This document shows positions 1 to 8,524 of a stretch of 64,000 nt of DNA, in pieces; the stretch's first letter is position 1; the number at the start of each line of letters is the position of its first letter. The notes under the pieces were generated by a model that searched no databases, had not been told where the DNA came from, and saw only the letters and a list, made by a program, of their open reading frames with translations. The DNA comes from Pseudomonadota bacterium (GTDB lineage: Bacteria; Pseudomonadota; Gammaproteobacteria; Steroidobacterales; Steroidobacteraceae): assembly GCA_025355105.1 (NCBI GenBank), contig JANYAE010000016.1, positions 1 through 64,000 on the forward strand, given 5' to 3'. A program made the translations under genes and the position numbers.

Positions 1-27
1 TCCATTTGACCTTCGGGCGTGCAACAA

Positions 28-1353
28 TCATTGCAGCGTCGGTTCCGGAACCGGCGCGAATTGCGGTGAGTGCGGGCTCGGCACCGGCGTGCCGCTCTGC
101 TTCGCCGCCGCGAGGGTCTCCGCCGAGTTCGCGCCGACCCAGAACATCATCACCGGGATCTTGCCGTCGAGGCCGAACTCGCCGAAGTCCTCGCTCGCCA
201 TGATCGGCGGGTAATCGCGGACGTTGCCGGCGCCGAGCGCGCGCGTCAGCGCCGGCCGCAGCCGCTCGACCAGGCCCGGATCGTTGTAGAGCGCGTTGGC
301 CGATTCCTCGAGCAGCGTGACGACCGGCAACCGGTCCTCGGGCATCGCCGCGCCAAGCGCCGCGGCGCGCGCGATGCGCGCGACCGCCTGGATGACGTGG
401 TCACGGACCTCGGCCTTGTAGGTGCGGATGTTGATCTCGAGCTTGACCTCGTCGGGGATGATGTTGCGCTTGAGGCCCCCATGGATCGTGCCGACCGTGA
501 CGACGGCCTGATCGAAGGGCGAGGTCTCACGGCTGACGATCGTCTGCAGCTGCATGATGATGTTGGCGGCCAGCACGATCGGATCCTTGGCGTCCTGCGG
601 CTGCGAGCCGTGGCCGCCGACGCCGCGCACGGTCACATCGATGTTGGTCGAGTTCGCGAGCGCGAACGTCGGCGTCAGGCCGATCGTGCCGACCGGCAGG
701 TCGCCGTTGTCGTGCAGCGCGAGCGCCAGGTCCGGCCGCGGAAATCGCTGGTAGACGCCGTCCCGCAGCATCGCCTGCGCGCCGCCGATGGTCTCCTCGG
801 CGGGCTGGCCGACCAGCATCAGCGTGCCGTGCCAGCGGTCCTTGAGCTTCGCCATCACGCGCGCGACGCCGATCAGGGAGGTGACGTGGATGTCGTGGCC
901 GCAGGCGTGCATGACCGGCACCTCGACGCCGGCCGGATTCTTCATGCGGCGCTTGCTGGCGTACGGCAGGCCGGTCTTCTCCTCGACCGGCAGCGCGTCC
1001 ATGTCGGCGCGCACCAGCAGCGTCGGTCCGGCGCCGTTTCGCATCAGGGCGACGACGCCGTAGCCCTTGAAGCCGGGAATGTTGAACTTGCCGATATGAT
1101 CCGTCACCTCGAAGCCCGCCGCCCGTAGTTCCTGCGCGAGGTTCGCCGCGGTCTGCTCCTCCATGCCCGACAGCTCCGGCGCCGCGTGCAGCACCTGGTA
1201 GTAGCGCACCAGCCCCGGCAGGTCTCGGTCGACGAGCGCGCGCGCCTCGGCATCGCTGTCGGCAGCGCGCCCCGCCGGCGCCGCGAGCAGCGCCAACACG
1301 GCGCAGACAGCGGCCGCGCGGCGCGCGGCGGCGGAACGATGGTGACGGCTCAT
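28..1353 (-). CDS. Exported M20-family amidohydrolase/peptidase
   Basis: Product of 441 aa. It begins with an export signal (MSRHHRS..., hydrophobic run, then a cleavage-like AGRA-A site), so it should act in the periplasm. M20 metal-site motifs follow in order: VRADMDALP, MHACGHDIH and GQPAEE. This is the M20D amidohydrolase layout (hippurate/IAA-amino-acid hydrolase-like), which cleaves an amide bond using two metal ions; the substrate cannot be told. The ATG at 1353 is chosen because an AGGGG ribosome site lies 7 nt upstream and the signal peptide starts there. It is the last gene of the Anbu operon, 38 nt after that gene, so its substrate may be a product of that pathway (inference). Family is secure, specificity is not. 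Confidence 0.9.
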   Translation of the reverse strand: MSRHHRSAAARRAAAVCAVLALLAAPAGRAADSDAEARALVDRDLPGLVRYYQVLHAAPELSGMEEQTAANLAQELRAAGFEVTDHIGKFNIPGFKGYGVVALMRNGAGPTLLVRADMDALPVEEKTGLPYASKRRMKNPAGVEVPVMHACGHDIHVTSLIGVARVMAKLKDRWHGTLMLVGQPAEETIGGAQAMLRDGVYQRFPRPDLALALHDNGDLPVGTIGLTPTFALANSTNIDVTVRGVGGHGSQPQDAKDPIVLAANIIMQLQTIVSRETSPFDQAVVTVGTIHGGLKRNIIPDEVKLEINIRTYKAEVRDHVIQAVARIARAAALGAAMPEDRLPVVTLLEESANALYNDPGLVERLRPALTRALGAGNVRDYPPIMASEDFGEFGLDGKIPVMMFWVGANSAETLAAAKQSGTPVPSPHSPQFAPVPEPTLQ

Positions 1354-1391
1354 GGCAATTCCCCTCGTGCAGTGTGATTCGGTGCCGCGCC

Positions 1392-2123
1392 TCAGCCCCA
1401 CGGTGGATCCGGCAGCGCGCGGAACGCCTGTCGGAGCGCCTCGCTCCAGCTCGAGCGGACGATCCTGAAGTAATCGTCGTCGGCGGTGACGTTGAGCCGC
1501 TGCTGCGCGTGCAGCGCGTCGCGGCGGTAGATCGTCAGGTCGAGCGGCGCGCCGACCGACAGGTTCGAGCGGATGGTCGAATCCATCGAGATCAGTGCGC
1601 ACTTGGCGCCGTCGCGCAGCGAGGTTTCCGGGCGCACGATGCGGTCGATGATCGGCTTGCCGTACTTGGACTCGCCGATCTGGAAGTACGGCGTCTCGCG
1701 CGTCGCCTCGATGAAGTTGCCCGCCGCGTACAGCTGGAAGAGCCGCGGCGGCTCGCCGCCGATCTGTCCACCGAGGATGAAGCTGGAGGCGAACTCGATG
1801 CCCTGCTCCCGGAGCGCCGCGGCGTCGCGCTCGTGGATGCGGCGGATCGCGTCGCCGACGCAGCGCGCGGCCTCGAACATGTTCGGCGCGGCATGCAGCG
1901 TCAGCCCCGCCTCCGGCGTCGCGAGGCGCTCCTTCAGCAGGCTGACGACCGACTGGGTGACTGCGAGATTGCCGGCCGTCAGCAGCACCAGCACCCGGTC
2001 GCCCTTGGATTCGAACACCGTCGTCTTGCGGAAGGTGCTGATGTTGTCCACGCCCGCGTTGGTGCGCGAGTCGGACAGGAACACGAGGCCTTCGTCGAGC
2101 AGCATGCCGACGCAATAGGTCAC
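1392..2123 (-). CDS. anbu: Anbu, proteasome-like Ntn-hydrolase (ancestral beta subunit)
   Basis: Product of 243 aa, the usual Anbu length. The N-terminus reads M-TYCVGMLLDEGLVFLSDSR; Thr2 would become the N-terminal nucleophile after Met removal, as in HslV and proteasome beta subunits. SDSRTNAGVD and the LTAGN stretch are typical of the family. It starts with GTG at 2123, with GAGGG 6 nt upstream; no downstream Met preserves the Thr. Anbu is a cytoplasmic self-assembling Ntn-hydrolase whose genes are known to cluster with ATP-grasp, alpha-E and transglutaminase-like proteins, and all three lie directly upstream here. The physiological substrate is not established for the family. Confidence 0.93.
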   Translation of the reverse strand: MTYCVGMLLDEGLVFLSDSRTNAGVDNISTFRKTTVFESKGDRVLVLLTAGNLAVTQSVVSLLKERLATPEAGLTLHAAPNMFEAARCVGDAIRRIHERDAAALREQGIEFASSFILGGQIGGEPPRLFQLYAAGNFIEATRETPYFQIGESKYGKPIIDRIVRPETSLRDGAKCALISMDSTIRSNLSVGAPLDLTIYRRDALHAQQRLNVTADDDYFRIVRSSWSEALRQAFRALPDPPWG

Positions 2124-2186
2124 CGGAAACCCTCTGCTGGAGCGGAAGCGCGCATGTTATGCGCCTGCCGCCCGGCGCGCCACGGC

Positions 2187-2999
2187 TTACTGCTGTTGCT
2201 GCGCCGAGGCGGCCACCACGACGGCGACGTGCATCGCCTCGCCGCCGCCGCCGCTGCGCAGGCCGCGCACCGGCGCGGCGTCGCGGTAGTCGCGGCCGAT
2301 CGCGAGCCGGCAATGGCGCTCGCCGGCCAGCGAGTTGTGCGTCAAGTCGATGCTGAGCCAGCCGGTGTCCGCGCCGAGCCAGGCCTCGGCCCAGGCGTGG
2401 CTCGCGATCTCGCCGGGGTCGCCGGTGAAGAAGTAGCCGCTGACGTAGCGGGCGGGGATTCTGGCCGAGCGGCAGCAGGCGATGAAGGCGTGCGCGTGGT
2501 CCTGGCAGACGCCCTCGCCGCGCTCGAGCACGGTCGACGCGTCGTCGCTGACGTCGGTCACGCCGCGCACGTAGCGGATCGCGCCGTGCAGTGCCGAGCC
2601 GAGCCCGACGAGGCGCTCGCGCAGCGGCGCGGTTCCGGCGAGGTGTCTGGCGGCGAAGTCGCGCAGGTGCGCATTGGCGCGCGTCAGCGGCGTAAGGGCG
2701 AGATAGGCGAGCGGCGCGAGCGTGCCCTCGTCCGGCACGAGCGAGCTGCCGCCGGTCGCCGTGTCGACGACGCCTTGCACCACGATTGACACCTCGCGAT
2801 GCGATTCCTCGTAGGTCAGCAGGTGGGTGACGTTGCCGTGGGCGTCCTGCTGCTCGATGCAGCGCCCCGGCGCCGTGATGCGCCAGCTGAGCGCGCGCTG
2901 ACCGGCGTCGCGGCGTGGCGTGAGCCTGAGGCTCTGGATCGAGTACTTGACCGGGTGCTCGTAGCGGTAGGTGGTCTCGTGACGGATGTGCAACTGCAT
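2187..2999 (-). CDS. Transglutaminase-like cysteine protease with bacterial transglutaminase N-terminal domain
   Basis: Product of 270 aa. Residues 1-80 form the beta-rich N-terminal domain typical of the family (MQLHIRHETTYRYEHPV). The transglutaminase core follows with a Cys-His-Asp triad visible as GVCQDHAHAF, ASHAWAEAW and SIDLTHN. There is no signal peptide, so it is cytoplasmic. The ATG at 2999 has GAGGAG 8 nt upstream. It lies 19 nt after the alpha-E gene and 63 nt before anbu, all on the minus strand. Proteins of this kind in this context are thought to hydrolyse or transfer amide bonds in a small peptide made by the ATP-grasp partner; that role is inference from family and neighbours. 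Confidence 0.92.
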   Translation of the reverse strand: MQLHIRHETTYRYEHPVKYSIQSLRLTPRRDAGQRALSWRITAPGRCIEQQDAHGNVTHLLTYEESHREVSIVVQGVVDTATGGSSLVPDEGTLAPLAYLALTPLTRANAHLRDFAARHLAGTAPLRERLVGLGSALHGAIRYVRGVTDVSDDASTVLERGEGVCQDHAHAFIACCRSARIPARYVSGYFFTGDPGEIASHAWAEAWLGADTGWLSIDLTHNSLAGERHCRLAIGRDYRDAAPVRGLRSGGGGEAMHVAVVVAASAQQQQ

Positions 3000-3018
3000 G
3001 CAGGTCGCTCCTCGCGTT

Positions 3019-3963
3019 TCAGTGCGGAGTCACGGGGACGAGGAAGTCCTGGGCAATGCGGTCACCGAGGTCGCCGACCTGGGCGAGGAAGCCGCCGAGG
3101 AAGTCGGCGAGGCCCGGCGCCAGCAGGTGCTCGAGCCGGCCGAAGCGGAACGCGGACTGCAGCTCACCGGCGCGCCGTTCGGTCTCGGCGGACTGGTCGT
3201 TCGCGACCGCGCACAGGTTGCTGTAGATCTCGCTGGCGCAGCGATGCAGCGAGCGCGGCAGGTCCTCGCGCAGCACCAGCAGCTCCGTGACCCGCCACGG
3301 AGTGACGGCGTCGCGGTAGACCCTGCGGTAGACCTCGAAGGCCGACAGCGACCTGAGCAGCAGCGTCCAGACGTAGGCGTCGGGCCCGGCCGGCTCGTCG
3401 GCGGGCATCTGGCCGGAGCGGGCGCGCGCCAGCAGCATGCGCGCGGTCGCGTCCGCGCCCTCGAGGAAGGTGCCGATGCGCGTGAAGCGGAACGCCTCGT
3501 CGCGCAGCATCGTGCCCAGCGTCACGCCACGCGACAGATGCGCGCGGTAGCGCACCCACTCGAGGAAATCGCCGATCGCGCCGTCGCTCGCCTCGGGTTC
3601 GTAGCCGCGGATCTCGAGCCAGGTGGCGTTCAGCGTCTCCCACATCTCGGAGGTGATCGTGCCGCGCACCGCGCGGGCATTCTCGCGTGCCGCCCACAGG
3701 CACGAGACGATACTGCCGCCGTGATTGCGGTCGAAGGCGAGGAAGCGGAACGCCGTGGCCGGGCTGAACGTGGGATGGCGCGCGCGGTAGGCGTCGAACA
3801 CGCCGAGCGAGCTCAGCGTCGCGCGCCAGTCGCGCGCCACGACGTCGGCCGTGTGCGGCAGCAGCGCATGCCGGTAGTGCGCATCAAGGATGCGCGCCAG
3901 GCTCTCGGCGCGCTCGATCTGGCGCGACATCCAGAACAGGTGATCGGCGGTGCGCGACAGCAT
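3019..3963 (-). CDS. Alpha-E domain protein (COG2307)
   Basis: Product of 314 aa, predominantly helical, starting MLSRTADHLFWMSRQIERAE, the standard opening of alpha-E proteins. No catalytic motif is evident and none is known for the family, which is regarded as a partner of circularly permuted ATP-grasp enzymes. The ATG at 3963 shares one base with the TGA of the upstream ATP-grasp gene (TGATG), so translation is probably coupled and the two proteins made in a fixed ratio. Family call is firm; molecular role unknown. Confidence 0.92.
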   Translation of the reverse strand: MLSRTADHLFWMSRQIERAESLARILDAHYRHALLPHTADVVARDWRATLSSLGVFDAYRARHPTFSPATAFRFLAFDRNHGGSIVSCLWAARENARAVRGTITSEMWETLNATWLEIRGYEPEASDGAIGDFLEWVRYRAHLSRGVTLGTMLRDEAFRFTRIGTFLEGADATARMLLARARSGQMPADEPAGPDAYVWTLLLRSLSAFEVYRRVYRDAVTPWRVTELLVLREDLPRSLHRCASEIYSNLCAVANDQSAETERRAGELQSAFRFGRLEHLLAPGLADFLGGFLAQVGDLGDRIAQDFLVPVTPH

Positions 3964-5378
3964 CAGGCTTCCAGCACCCAGGTGTCCTTGGTGCCGCCGC
4001 CCTGGCTCGAGTTGACGACCAGCGAGCCGCTGCGCAGCGCCACGCGGGTCAGCCCGCCGGGCACGATGGTGATTTCCCGGCCCGAGAGCACGTAGGGTCG
4101 CAGGTCGATGTGCCGCGGCGCGAGGCCGGCAGCGACGAAGGTCGGACAGGTCGAGAGCGCGAGCGTTGGCTGAGCGATATAGCCGGCGGGGTTGGCGAGA
4201 ATGCGCTCGCGGAACGCGTCGAGCTCGGCGCGCGTCGCGGCCGGCCCGATCAGCATGCCGTAGCCACCGGCGCCGTGGACCTCCTTGACGACCAGCGCCT
4301 CGAGGTGTGCGAGCGTGTAGGCGAGATCGTCCGGGCGGCGCAGCACGTAGGTCGGAACGTTGGCCAGCAGCGGTGCCTCGCCGAGGTAGAAGCCGATCAT
4401 CTCGGGCACGTACGGGTAGATCGACTTGTCGTCGGCGATGCCGGTGCCGATGGCGTTCGCGATCGTCACGCGCCCTGCGCGGTAGACCGACAGCAGCCCA
4501 GCCACGCCGAGCATCGAGTCAGGCTGGAAGGCGAGCGGGTCGAGGAAGTCGTCGTCGATGCGCCGGTAGATCACGTCGAGCCGCCGCGGGCCGCGTGTCG
4601 TGCGCATGTACACCGAGTCGTCGCGCACGAACAGGTCCTGGCCCTCGACCAGCTCGATGCCCATCTGTTGCGCGAGAAAGGCGTGCTCGAAGTAGGCGCT
4701 GTTGTGGGCGCCGGGGGTCAGCAGCGCGACCGTCGGGTCGGCGACGCCCACCGGCGCGACGCTGCGCAGGTTCTCGAGCAACACGTCCGGATAGTGCTCG
4801 ACCGGCGCCACGGAGTGACGGGCGAACAGCTCCGGAAAGAGCCGCATCATCATCTTGCGGTTCTCGAGCATGTACGACACGCCGGACGGGACCCGCAGAT
4901 TGTCCTCGAGGACGTGGAACTGGCCGTCGTCGGCGCGCACCACGTCGATCCCGGCAATGTGGGCATAGATCCCGCCCGGAACGTCGATGCCCTGCATTTC
5001 CGGCCGGTACTGCGTGTTGCAGAGGATCAGCTCGGCCGGAATGATGCCGGCGCGCAGAATCGCCTGCTCGTGGTAGACGTCGGTGAGGAAGGCGTTCAGC
5101 GCGCGAACGCGCTGCCGCAGGCCAGCCTCGAGGAGCTGCCATTCGTCCGCCGGCAGGATTCGCGGCACGACGTCGAAGGGGATCAGCCGCTCGGCGCCCT
5201 CATCCTCGCCGTAGACGGCGAAGGTGATGCCGACGCGGTGGAACAGCGAATCGGCCTCCGCACGGCGTCGGGCAATTCGGTCCGGCGCCTGCGCCTGCAG
5301 CCACGCCCCGTAGCCCCGGTAGTGGGCGCGGTGGGACCCGTCCGGCAGCAGCATCTCGTCGTAGGCGTTCGGCAGCAT
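3963..5378 (-). CDS. Circularly permuted ATP-grasp type 2 protein (COG2308)
   Basis: Product of 471 aa, normal for this family. The start MLPNAYDEMLLPDG, the central ILEDN-type motif (HVLEDNLRVPSGVSYMLENR) and the C-terminal VKEVHGAGGYGMLIGP segment are characteristic. It would ligate an amino group to a carboxylate using ATP, probably building a peptide later handled by the transglutaminase and Anbu proteins (inference from conserved neighbourhood). I chose the ATG at 5378, with AAGAG just upstream, over a TTG 60 nt earlier because the family begins here and the extra residues look non-coding. First gene of the five-gene operon; its promoter should lie in 5379-5511. Confidence 0.92.
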   Translation of the reverse strand: MLPNAYDEMLLPDGSHRAHYRGYGAWLQAQAPDRIARRRAEADSLFHRVGITFAVYGEDEGAERLIPFDVVPRILPADEWQLLEAGLRQRVRALNAFLTDVYHEQAILRAGIIPAELILCNTQYRPEMQGIDVPGGIYAHIAGIDVVRADDGQFHVLEDNLRVPSGVSYMLENRKMMMRLFPELFARHSVAPVEHYPDVLLENLRSVAPVGVADPTVALLTPGAHNSAYFEHAFLAQQMGIELVEGQDLFVRDDSVYMRTTRGPRRLDVIYRRIDDDFLDPLAFQPDSMLGVAGLLSVYRAGRVTIANAIGTGIADDKSIYPYVPEMIGFYLGEAPLLANVPTYVLRRPDDLAYTLAHLEALVVKEVHGAGGYGMLIGPAATRAELDAFRERILANPAGYIAQPTLALSTCPTFVAAGLAPRHIDLRPYVLSGREITIVPGGLTRVALRSGSLVVNSSQGGGTKDTWVLEA

Positions 5379-5511
5379 GAAACTCTTGTCCGTCGCCTGC
5401 TGCCAGCGCGAATCGTGCCAGCGGCAGTGCGATGACAATCAGCCACTTAGGCGCGGCGTGCGCCGCTGCCTGCACCAACGCGGTGCAGATCTGCCCCAAT
5501 TTCGTGCGCGG
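5379..5511. other. Intergenic spacer with two short hairpins
   Basis: Separates the esterase stop from the Anbu-operon start. Two inverted repeats are visible: GCGGC/GCCGC around 5453-5466 and TGCACC/GGTGCA at 5471-5487 (5-nt loop). Neither is followed by a T-run on the minus strand, so a classical terminator is not supported. The Anbu-operon promoter must be here, but I see no convincing -35/-10 pair. Confidence 0.4.
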
Positions 5512-6192
5512 CTAGGCGAGTCGGGCTGCCAGCCAGCGTGCGATGTCGACGATCTCGCGTGCCGAGACCTCATGCGCCATCGGGTAGCTATGCCACTCCA
5601 CCGGGTGCCCGCCGGCGACGAGCGCGTCGCGCGCCGCGATTCCCATCGATGGCGCGACCACCTGATCCTCGCTGCCGTGGCAAATCAGCACGGGGAGCGT
5701 GGCGTTCGCGGCCGGGCGTCGAGCAAGGGCCGCGGCCGCGCGCGGCAGGTAGGTCGACAGCGCGACGATCCCGCCGAGGAGTTCAACCGCCGCCAGGCCT
5801 GCGTGCAGCGCCACCGCGCCGCCCTGCGAGAAGCCGGCGAGGAGGACGCGTGCGGCGGGAATACCGAGGGCGCGCTCCGCGGCCACCAGCCCGCCGACAC
5901 GCGCGATCGACTCGTCGAGTCCGGCCGCGTCGTCGCGCCCGGCCGCTGTCAACGTCGTGATGTCGTACCACGCGCGCATCTTGTAGCCGCCGTTGACCGT
6001 TACCGGGCGCACGTCCGCGTGCGGGAACACGAAACGGATCGCGAGCGCCGGCGGCAGGCGCAGTTCCGGCACGACCGGCACGAAGTCGTAGCCGTCGGCG
6101 CCCAGGCCGTGTAGCCAGATCACGCTGGCGTGCGGCTCGCCGGCCGGCCGCAGCGTGACGGCTTCCTCGGTCTCGAGCATCTCGTGTGTCAT
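5512..6192 (-). CDS. Alpha/beta-hydrolase, carboxylesterase/phospholipase type (EstB-like)
   Basis: Product of 226 aa, typical of the small bacterial carboxylesterase family. The catalytic set is visible: nucleophile in GFSQGGA, Asp in HGSEDQVV, His in PMAHEVS, and the oxyanion segment WLHGLGADG. No signal peptide, so a cytoplasmic serine esterase acting on short esters or lysophospholipid-like substrates (family knowledge). The ATG at 6192 is preferred because an upstream extension (MSLGRHTLV...) lacks family similarity. It stands alone, with 374 nt to the tRNA gene upstream. Confidence 0.9.
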   Translation of the reverse strand: MTHEMLETEEAVTLRPAGEPHASVIWLHGLGADGYDFVPVVPELRLPPALAIRFVFPHADVRPVTVNGGYKMRAWYDITTLTAAGRDDAAGLDESIARVGGLVAAERALGIPAARVLLAGFSQGGAVALHAGLAAVELLGGIVALSTYLPRAAAALARRPAANATLPVLICHGSEDQVVAPSMGIAARDALVAGGHPVEWHSYPMAHEVSAREIVDIARWLAARLA

Positions 6193-6467
6193 GGGGCCCT
6201 CGGTGCCGCTCCGCGTGTGGCGAAGGGGATTGTTAGCAAAGCCCGTCGTCCGGCGCTGCAGCGTCGCACGGACGAGCGTGTGGCGACCGAGTGACACCGC
6301 GCCTGGCCGGGACTACGGTCCGCGGCGTCGCATCGACCGCGGCCGCCTGAGGCCAGTCAACGGAAGAATCGGCAGCCACGGTGAGGCGCGCGCCGGCGCA
6401 AAGGTGTCGCCGCCGTGCTATGGCAGGCCTGAGCTGCCCGTCGCCGGCTTGCGCGTGCGGTTTCCGC

Positions 6468-6498
6468 TTGCCAAGTCGGGTGCGATCCCGTGTACAAT
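6468..6498 (+). promoter_or_regulatory. Predicted promoter of tRNA-Arg
   Basis: A TTGCCA -35-like hexamer (6468-6473) and a TACAAT -10-like hexamer (6493-6498) are separated by 19 bp, slightly long. The -10 is followed at once by GCGCGCCC, a GC-rich discriminator of the kind found at stringently controlled stable-RNA promoters. The tRNA begins 69 nt downstream, after a small GACCC/GGGTC hairpin at 6521-6538. Confidence 0.55.
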
Positions 6499-6566
6499 GC
6501 GCGCCCTTATCGCGTCCCCTGACCCTTTTTGGAGGGTCGTAAAATAGCGATAAATCAAAGCTTTAC

Positions 6567-6643
6567 GCGCCCGTAGCTCAGCTGGATAGAGTACCTGGCT
6601 ACGAACCAGGGGGTCGGGAGTTCGAATCTCTCCGGGCGCGCCA
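6567..6643 (+). tRNA. tRNA-Arg(ACG), CCA encoded
   Basis: A 77-nt cloverleaf. Acceptor stem GCGCCCG (6567-6573) pairs with CGGGCGC (6633-6639), followed by discriminator G and CCA at 6641-6643. The anticodon stem CCTGG/CCAGG encloses loop CTACGAA with anticodon ACG at 6601-6603, read as ICG for arginine. The T-arm has the standard TTCGAAT loop with GGGAG/CTCTC as stem. Its 3' part from 6599 to 6643 is the repeated core found three more times downstream, so this gene is the insertion site of the accessory units. Confidence 0.97.
6599..6643 (+). repeat. Attachment core copy 0 (3' end of tRNA-Arg)
   Basis: This is the 45-nt stretch from anticodon loop to CCA that recurs at 19323, 21511 and 25385 in the same orientation. 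The copy at 19323 matches it at all 45 positions. The repeated block starts exactly at the anticodon loop, a usual crossover region for tyrosine recombinases that use tRNA genes (family knowledge). Confidence 0.85.
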
Positions 6644-6692
6644 ACTTACCCGCGGTCAGTTCTGAATATTCACGCCACACGCTGAGTATTCC
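6644..6692 (+). repeat. Left-end arm, type X, copy 1
   Basis: This 49-bp stretch just after the tRNA core matches 21556-21604 at 38 of 49 positions by hand count, without gaps. It contains a CTGAATATTCA palindromic box (6662-6672) and a second related box CTGAGTATTCC (6682-6692), spaced like two binding sites for a recombinase or accessory protein (inference). Confidence 0.65.
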
Positions 6693-7076
6693 CGCGATGT
6701 CCGACCATCGCCCCTCCCACGCCGTCGACGCCTCAATTCTGAGCCGGACGCTCGTGCGCTGCGTGCGCCAGCCTCGCCGCGGCCCAGCATCGCGTCGGTC
6801 GGCGGTTAATATATCGAACAGGGTCGGCCCTGCGGCGGAGCGGATTGGTCGGCTCGCATTGCTCCGGATCGGTCGACCGAGCGGTCAATCCGCGCAAGTC
6901 ACGTCGGGAAGCGTCGTCCGCGCGACGGGCCGCGTCCGCCAACGCTGACCGGTCGCGATGCTCCGTAGGCGACCCGCTCGCCGCCACCGCGACACGCGAG
7001 CGTACCCAGCCGCGACCCTCGTTCGTACGCGGTGGGTCGGCCGGCCGCCAACGCACGCGACGGCAGCGACGATGAC
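6693..7076. other. No gene seen
   Basis: Non-coding stretch between the left end of unit 1 and the first beta-helix gene. No frame shows recognisable protein similarity or a ribosome site. Weak similarity to the type X arm may continue to about 6780. Confidence 0.5.
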
Positions 7077-8468
7077 TCAGGGCAGCATATTGTCGACGAT
7101 CGCGTCCGGGCCGGGCGGCGGGTATCCGCCGCTGGCCCAAGGCCCGCCGCCCTTCGAACCTCCATTGATCAGGATCTTCGGCGTCATCGATCCGCCCTCT
7201 CGTACCTGGACCGCTGCCTGACCGCCGCCCAATGGAGATTGCAGAAACAGGCCCGCGAACTTGTAACCGGGCGTGTTCGACGCGGTGACGACGATGGCGT
7301 ACACGACTCCCTCCACATCGAGGCCGCTGCCAGTGCCATAGCCGCAACGCATGCCTTGCGAGGCGTCGGGAGAATCGGTCAGCAGGAGGCCGGTGTAACG
7401 CTGAAAGACAAAGAAATCGCTCATTTCAAGGCTGTCCACGCGGCCCACAACCAAGGCCGTCCCATGGCTCATCACCCAGGTATCGATGGGGCTCGGGAAC
7501 GGCGCGTTCTCTACAACGTCCCAGAACACGGTTTGGACAACGTGGTGCAGAGTAACGTGGTCGCGCGCGTGGTCGATGTTGACGCCGACGTTGAAGGCAC
7601 CGACGAACAGATCCCGGGCGATACTTCGCCCGACTTCGATGTCCAAGAAGTTGTAGGCATTGGTCACCGTGGAACGTACGACCTTCGTTCCAGGTGCGGT
7701 GAGCAGAATCGTATAGGGAAAGACTTTGGGAGCGGCAGCGCTGACGTTCGCCTGGTCGGGGTAATGGAAGAGTAAGTCGGTCACTCCGGCCCCAACTCCG
7801 TTCAAGGTGAGGAAGGGACCGCTCGTGCTAGTGACCAGCAGCGTGGGCGCGAGCGCGGCAACCGCCGGACTGGGCCCTCCGACATCGAAGGGACCTTCAA
7901 CCGAACCGGATAGGACCACACCCGCCGGAACCACGAATGTGCCGGCGGTGAAATAGCGGGCCACGGCAAAAACCACCGATCCACCCCCGGCCGCGCTGGC
8001 CGCATTGATGGCGCTCTGAATGGCCGCCGTGTCGTCGGTCTGACCATCGCCCTTGGCCCCGAACGACGCGACTGGAAATGCGTCGGCTATGGCATTGACC
8101 TCAAGCGATCCTTGCAGGGTCGCCGCATCGGTCGCCGTGATGGTTTGGACGCCGGCAGCCGTGAGTGTCGCGTTAACGGCCCTGACTCCATTCACGAGCG
8201 TCGCGTCGGGCGGAAGCGTCGCCGCGGGGTCGCTGCTGGCGAAGTGCACGGTCCCGGAATAGCCCGTCGCCACGTTGTTCGCGGCATCGAGAGCGGTCAC
8301 GGTGACGGTGAAGGCAACCCCGGCGCCGCTGATGGGTGGCCCGCTGACGGAGAGATGCGTGGCTGATCCGCCGCCGCCGCCGGAGCCACCGCCCCCGGCG
8401 CCGCCGCCACAACCGCTGAGGAGCCCCAGGCTGGCGGCAAGGATGAGATACAGCGAGACTTTCGACAT
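7077..8468 (-). CDS. Lipoprotein with Ig-like domain and pectate-lyase-like beta-helix
   Basis: Product of 463 aa. The first 20 residues form a lipoprotein signal ending in LSGC (Cys20), followed by a Gly-rich tether. Residues 37-128 look like a bacterial Ig-like domain. From residue 136, FGAKGDGQTDDTAAIQSAI marks the N-terminus of the pectate-lyase superfamily right-handed beta-helix. ATG at 8468 is chosen because it starts the signal peptide and has GGA 8 nt upstream. The helix region is about two-thirds identical by eye to the next gene, so they are tandem paralogues. It is probably anchored in the outer membrane and may bind or cut a polysaccharide, but I cannot identify catalytic residues or a substrate. 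Confidence 0.85.
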   Translation of the reverse strand: MSKVSLYLILAASLGLLSGCGGGAGGGGSGGGGGSATHLSVSGPPISGAGVAFTVTVTALDAANNVATGYSGTVHFASSDPAATLPPDATLVNGVRAVNATLTAAGVQTITATDAATLQGSLEVNAIADAFPVASFGAKGDGQTDDTAAIQSAINAASAAGGGSVVFAVARYFTAGTFVVPAGVVLSGSVEGPFDVGGPSPAVAALAPTLLVTSTSGPFLTLNGVGAGVTDLLFHYPDQANVSAAAPKVFPYTILLTAPGTKVVRSTVTNAYNFLDIEVGRSIARDLFVGAFNVGVNIDHARDHVTLHHVVQTVFWDVVENAPFPSPIDTWVMSHGTALVVGRVDSLEMSDFFVFQRYTGLLLTDSPDASQGMRCGYGTGSGLDVEGVVYAIVVTASNTPGYKFAGLFLQSPLGGGQAAVQVREGGSMTPKILINGGSKGGGPWASGGYPPPGPDAIVDNMLP

Positions 8469-8524
8469 GATTTCCACGCACCGCCAGTGGTCGTCACTTA
8501 CCGGCGACCTCCACGCAGCGAGCC

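Noticed and set aside
1374-2789. Long open frames on the plus strand opposite the Anbu operon
   Set aside because: They are antisense shadows of GC-rich genes: Arg/Ala/Gly-rich, no motifs, no ribosome sites, and the minus-strand genes are clearly recognisable.
5379-5438. TTG start at 5438 for the ATP-grasp protein
   Set aside because: The extra 20 residues do not resemble the family, and the ATG at 5378 matches the usual N-terminus.
5453-5487. Rho-independent terminator between esterase and Anbu operon
   Set aside because: Hairpins exist, but no T-run follows in the minus direction.
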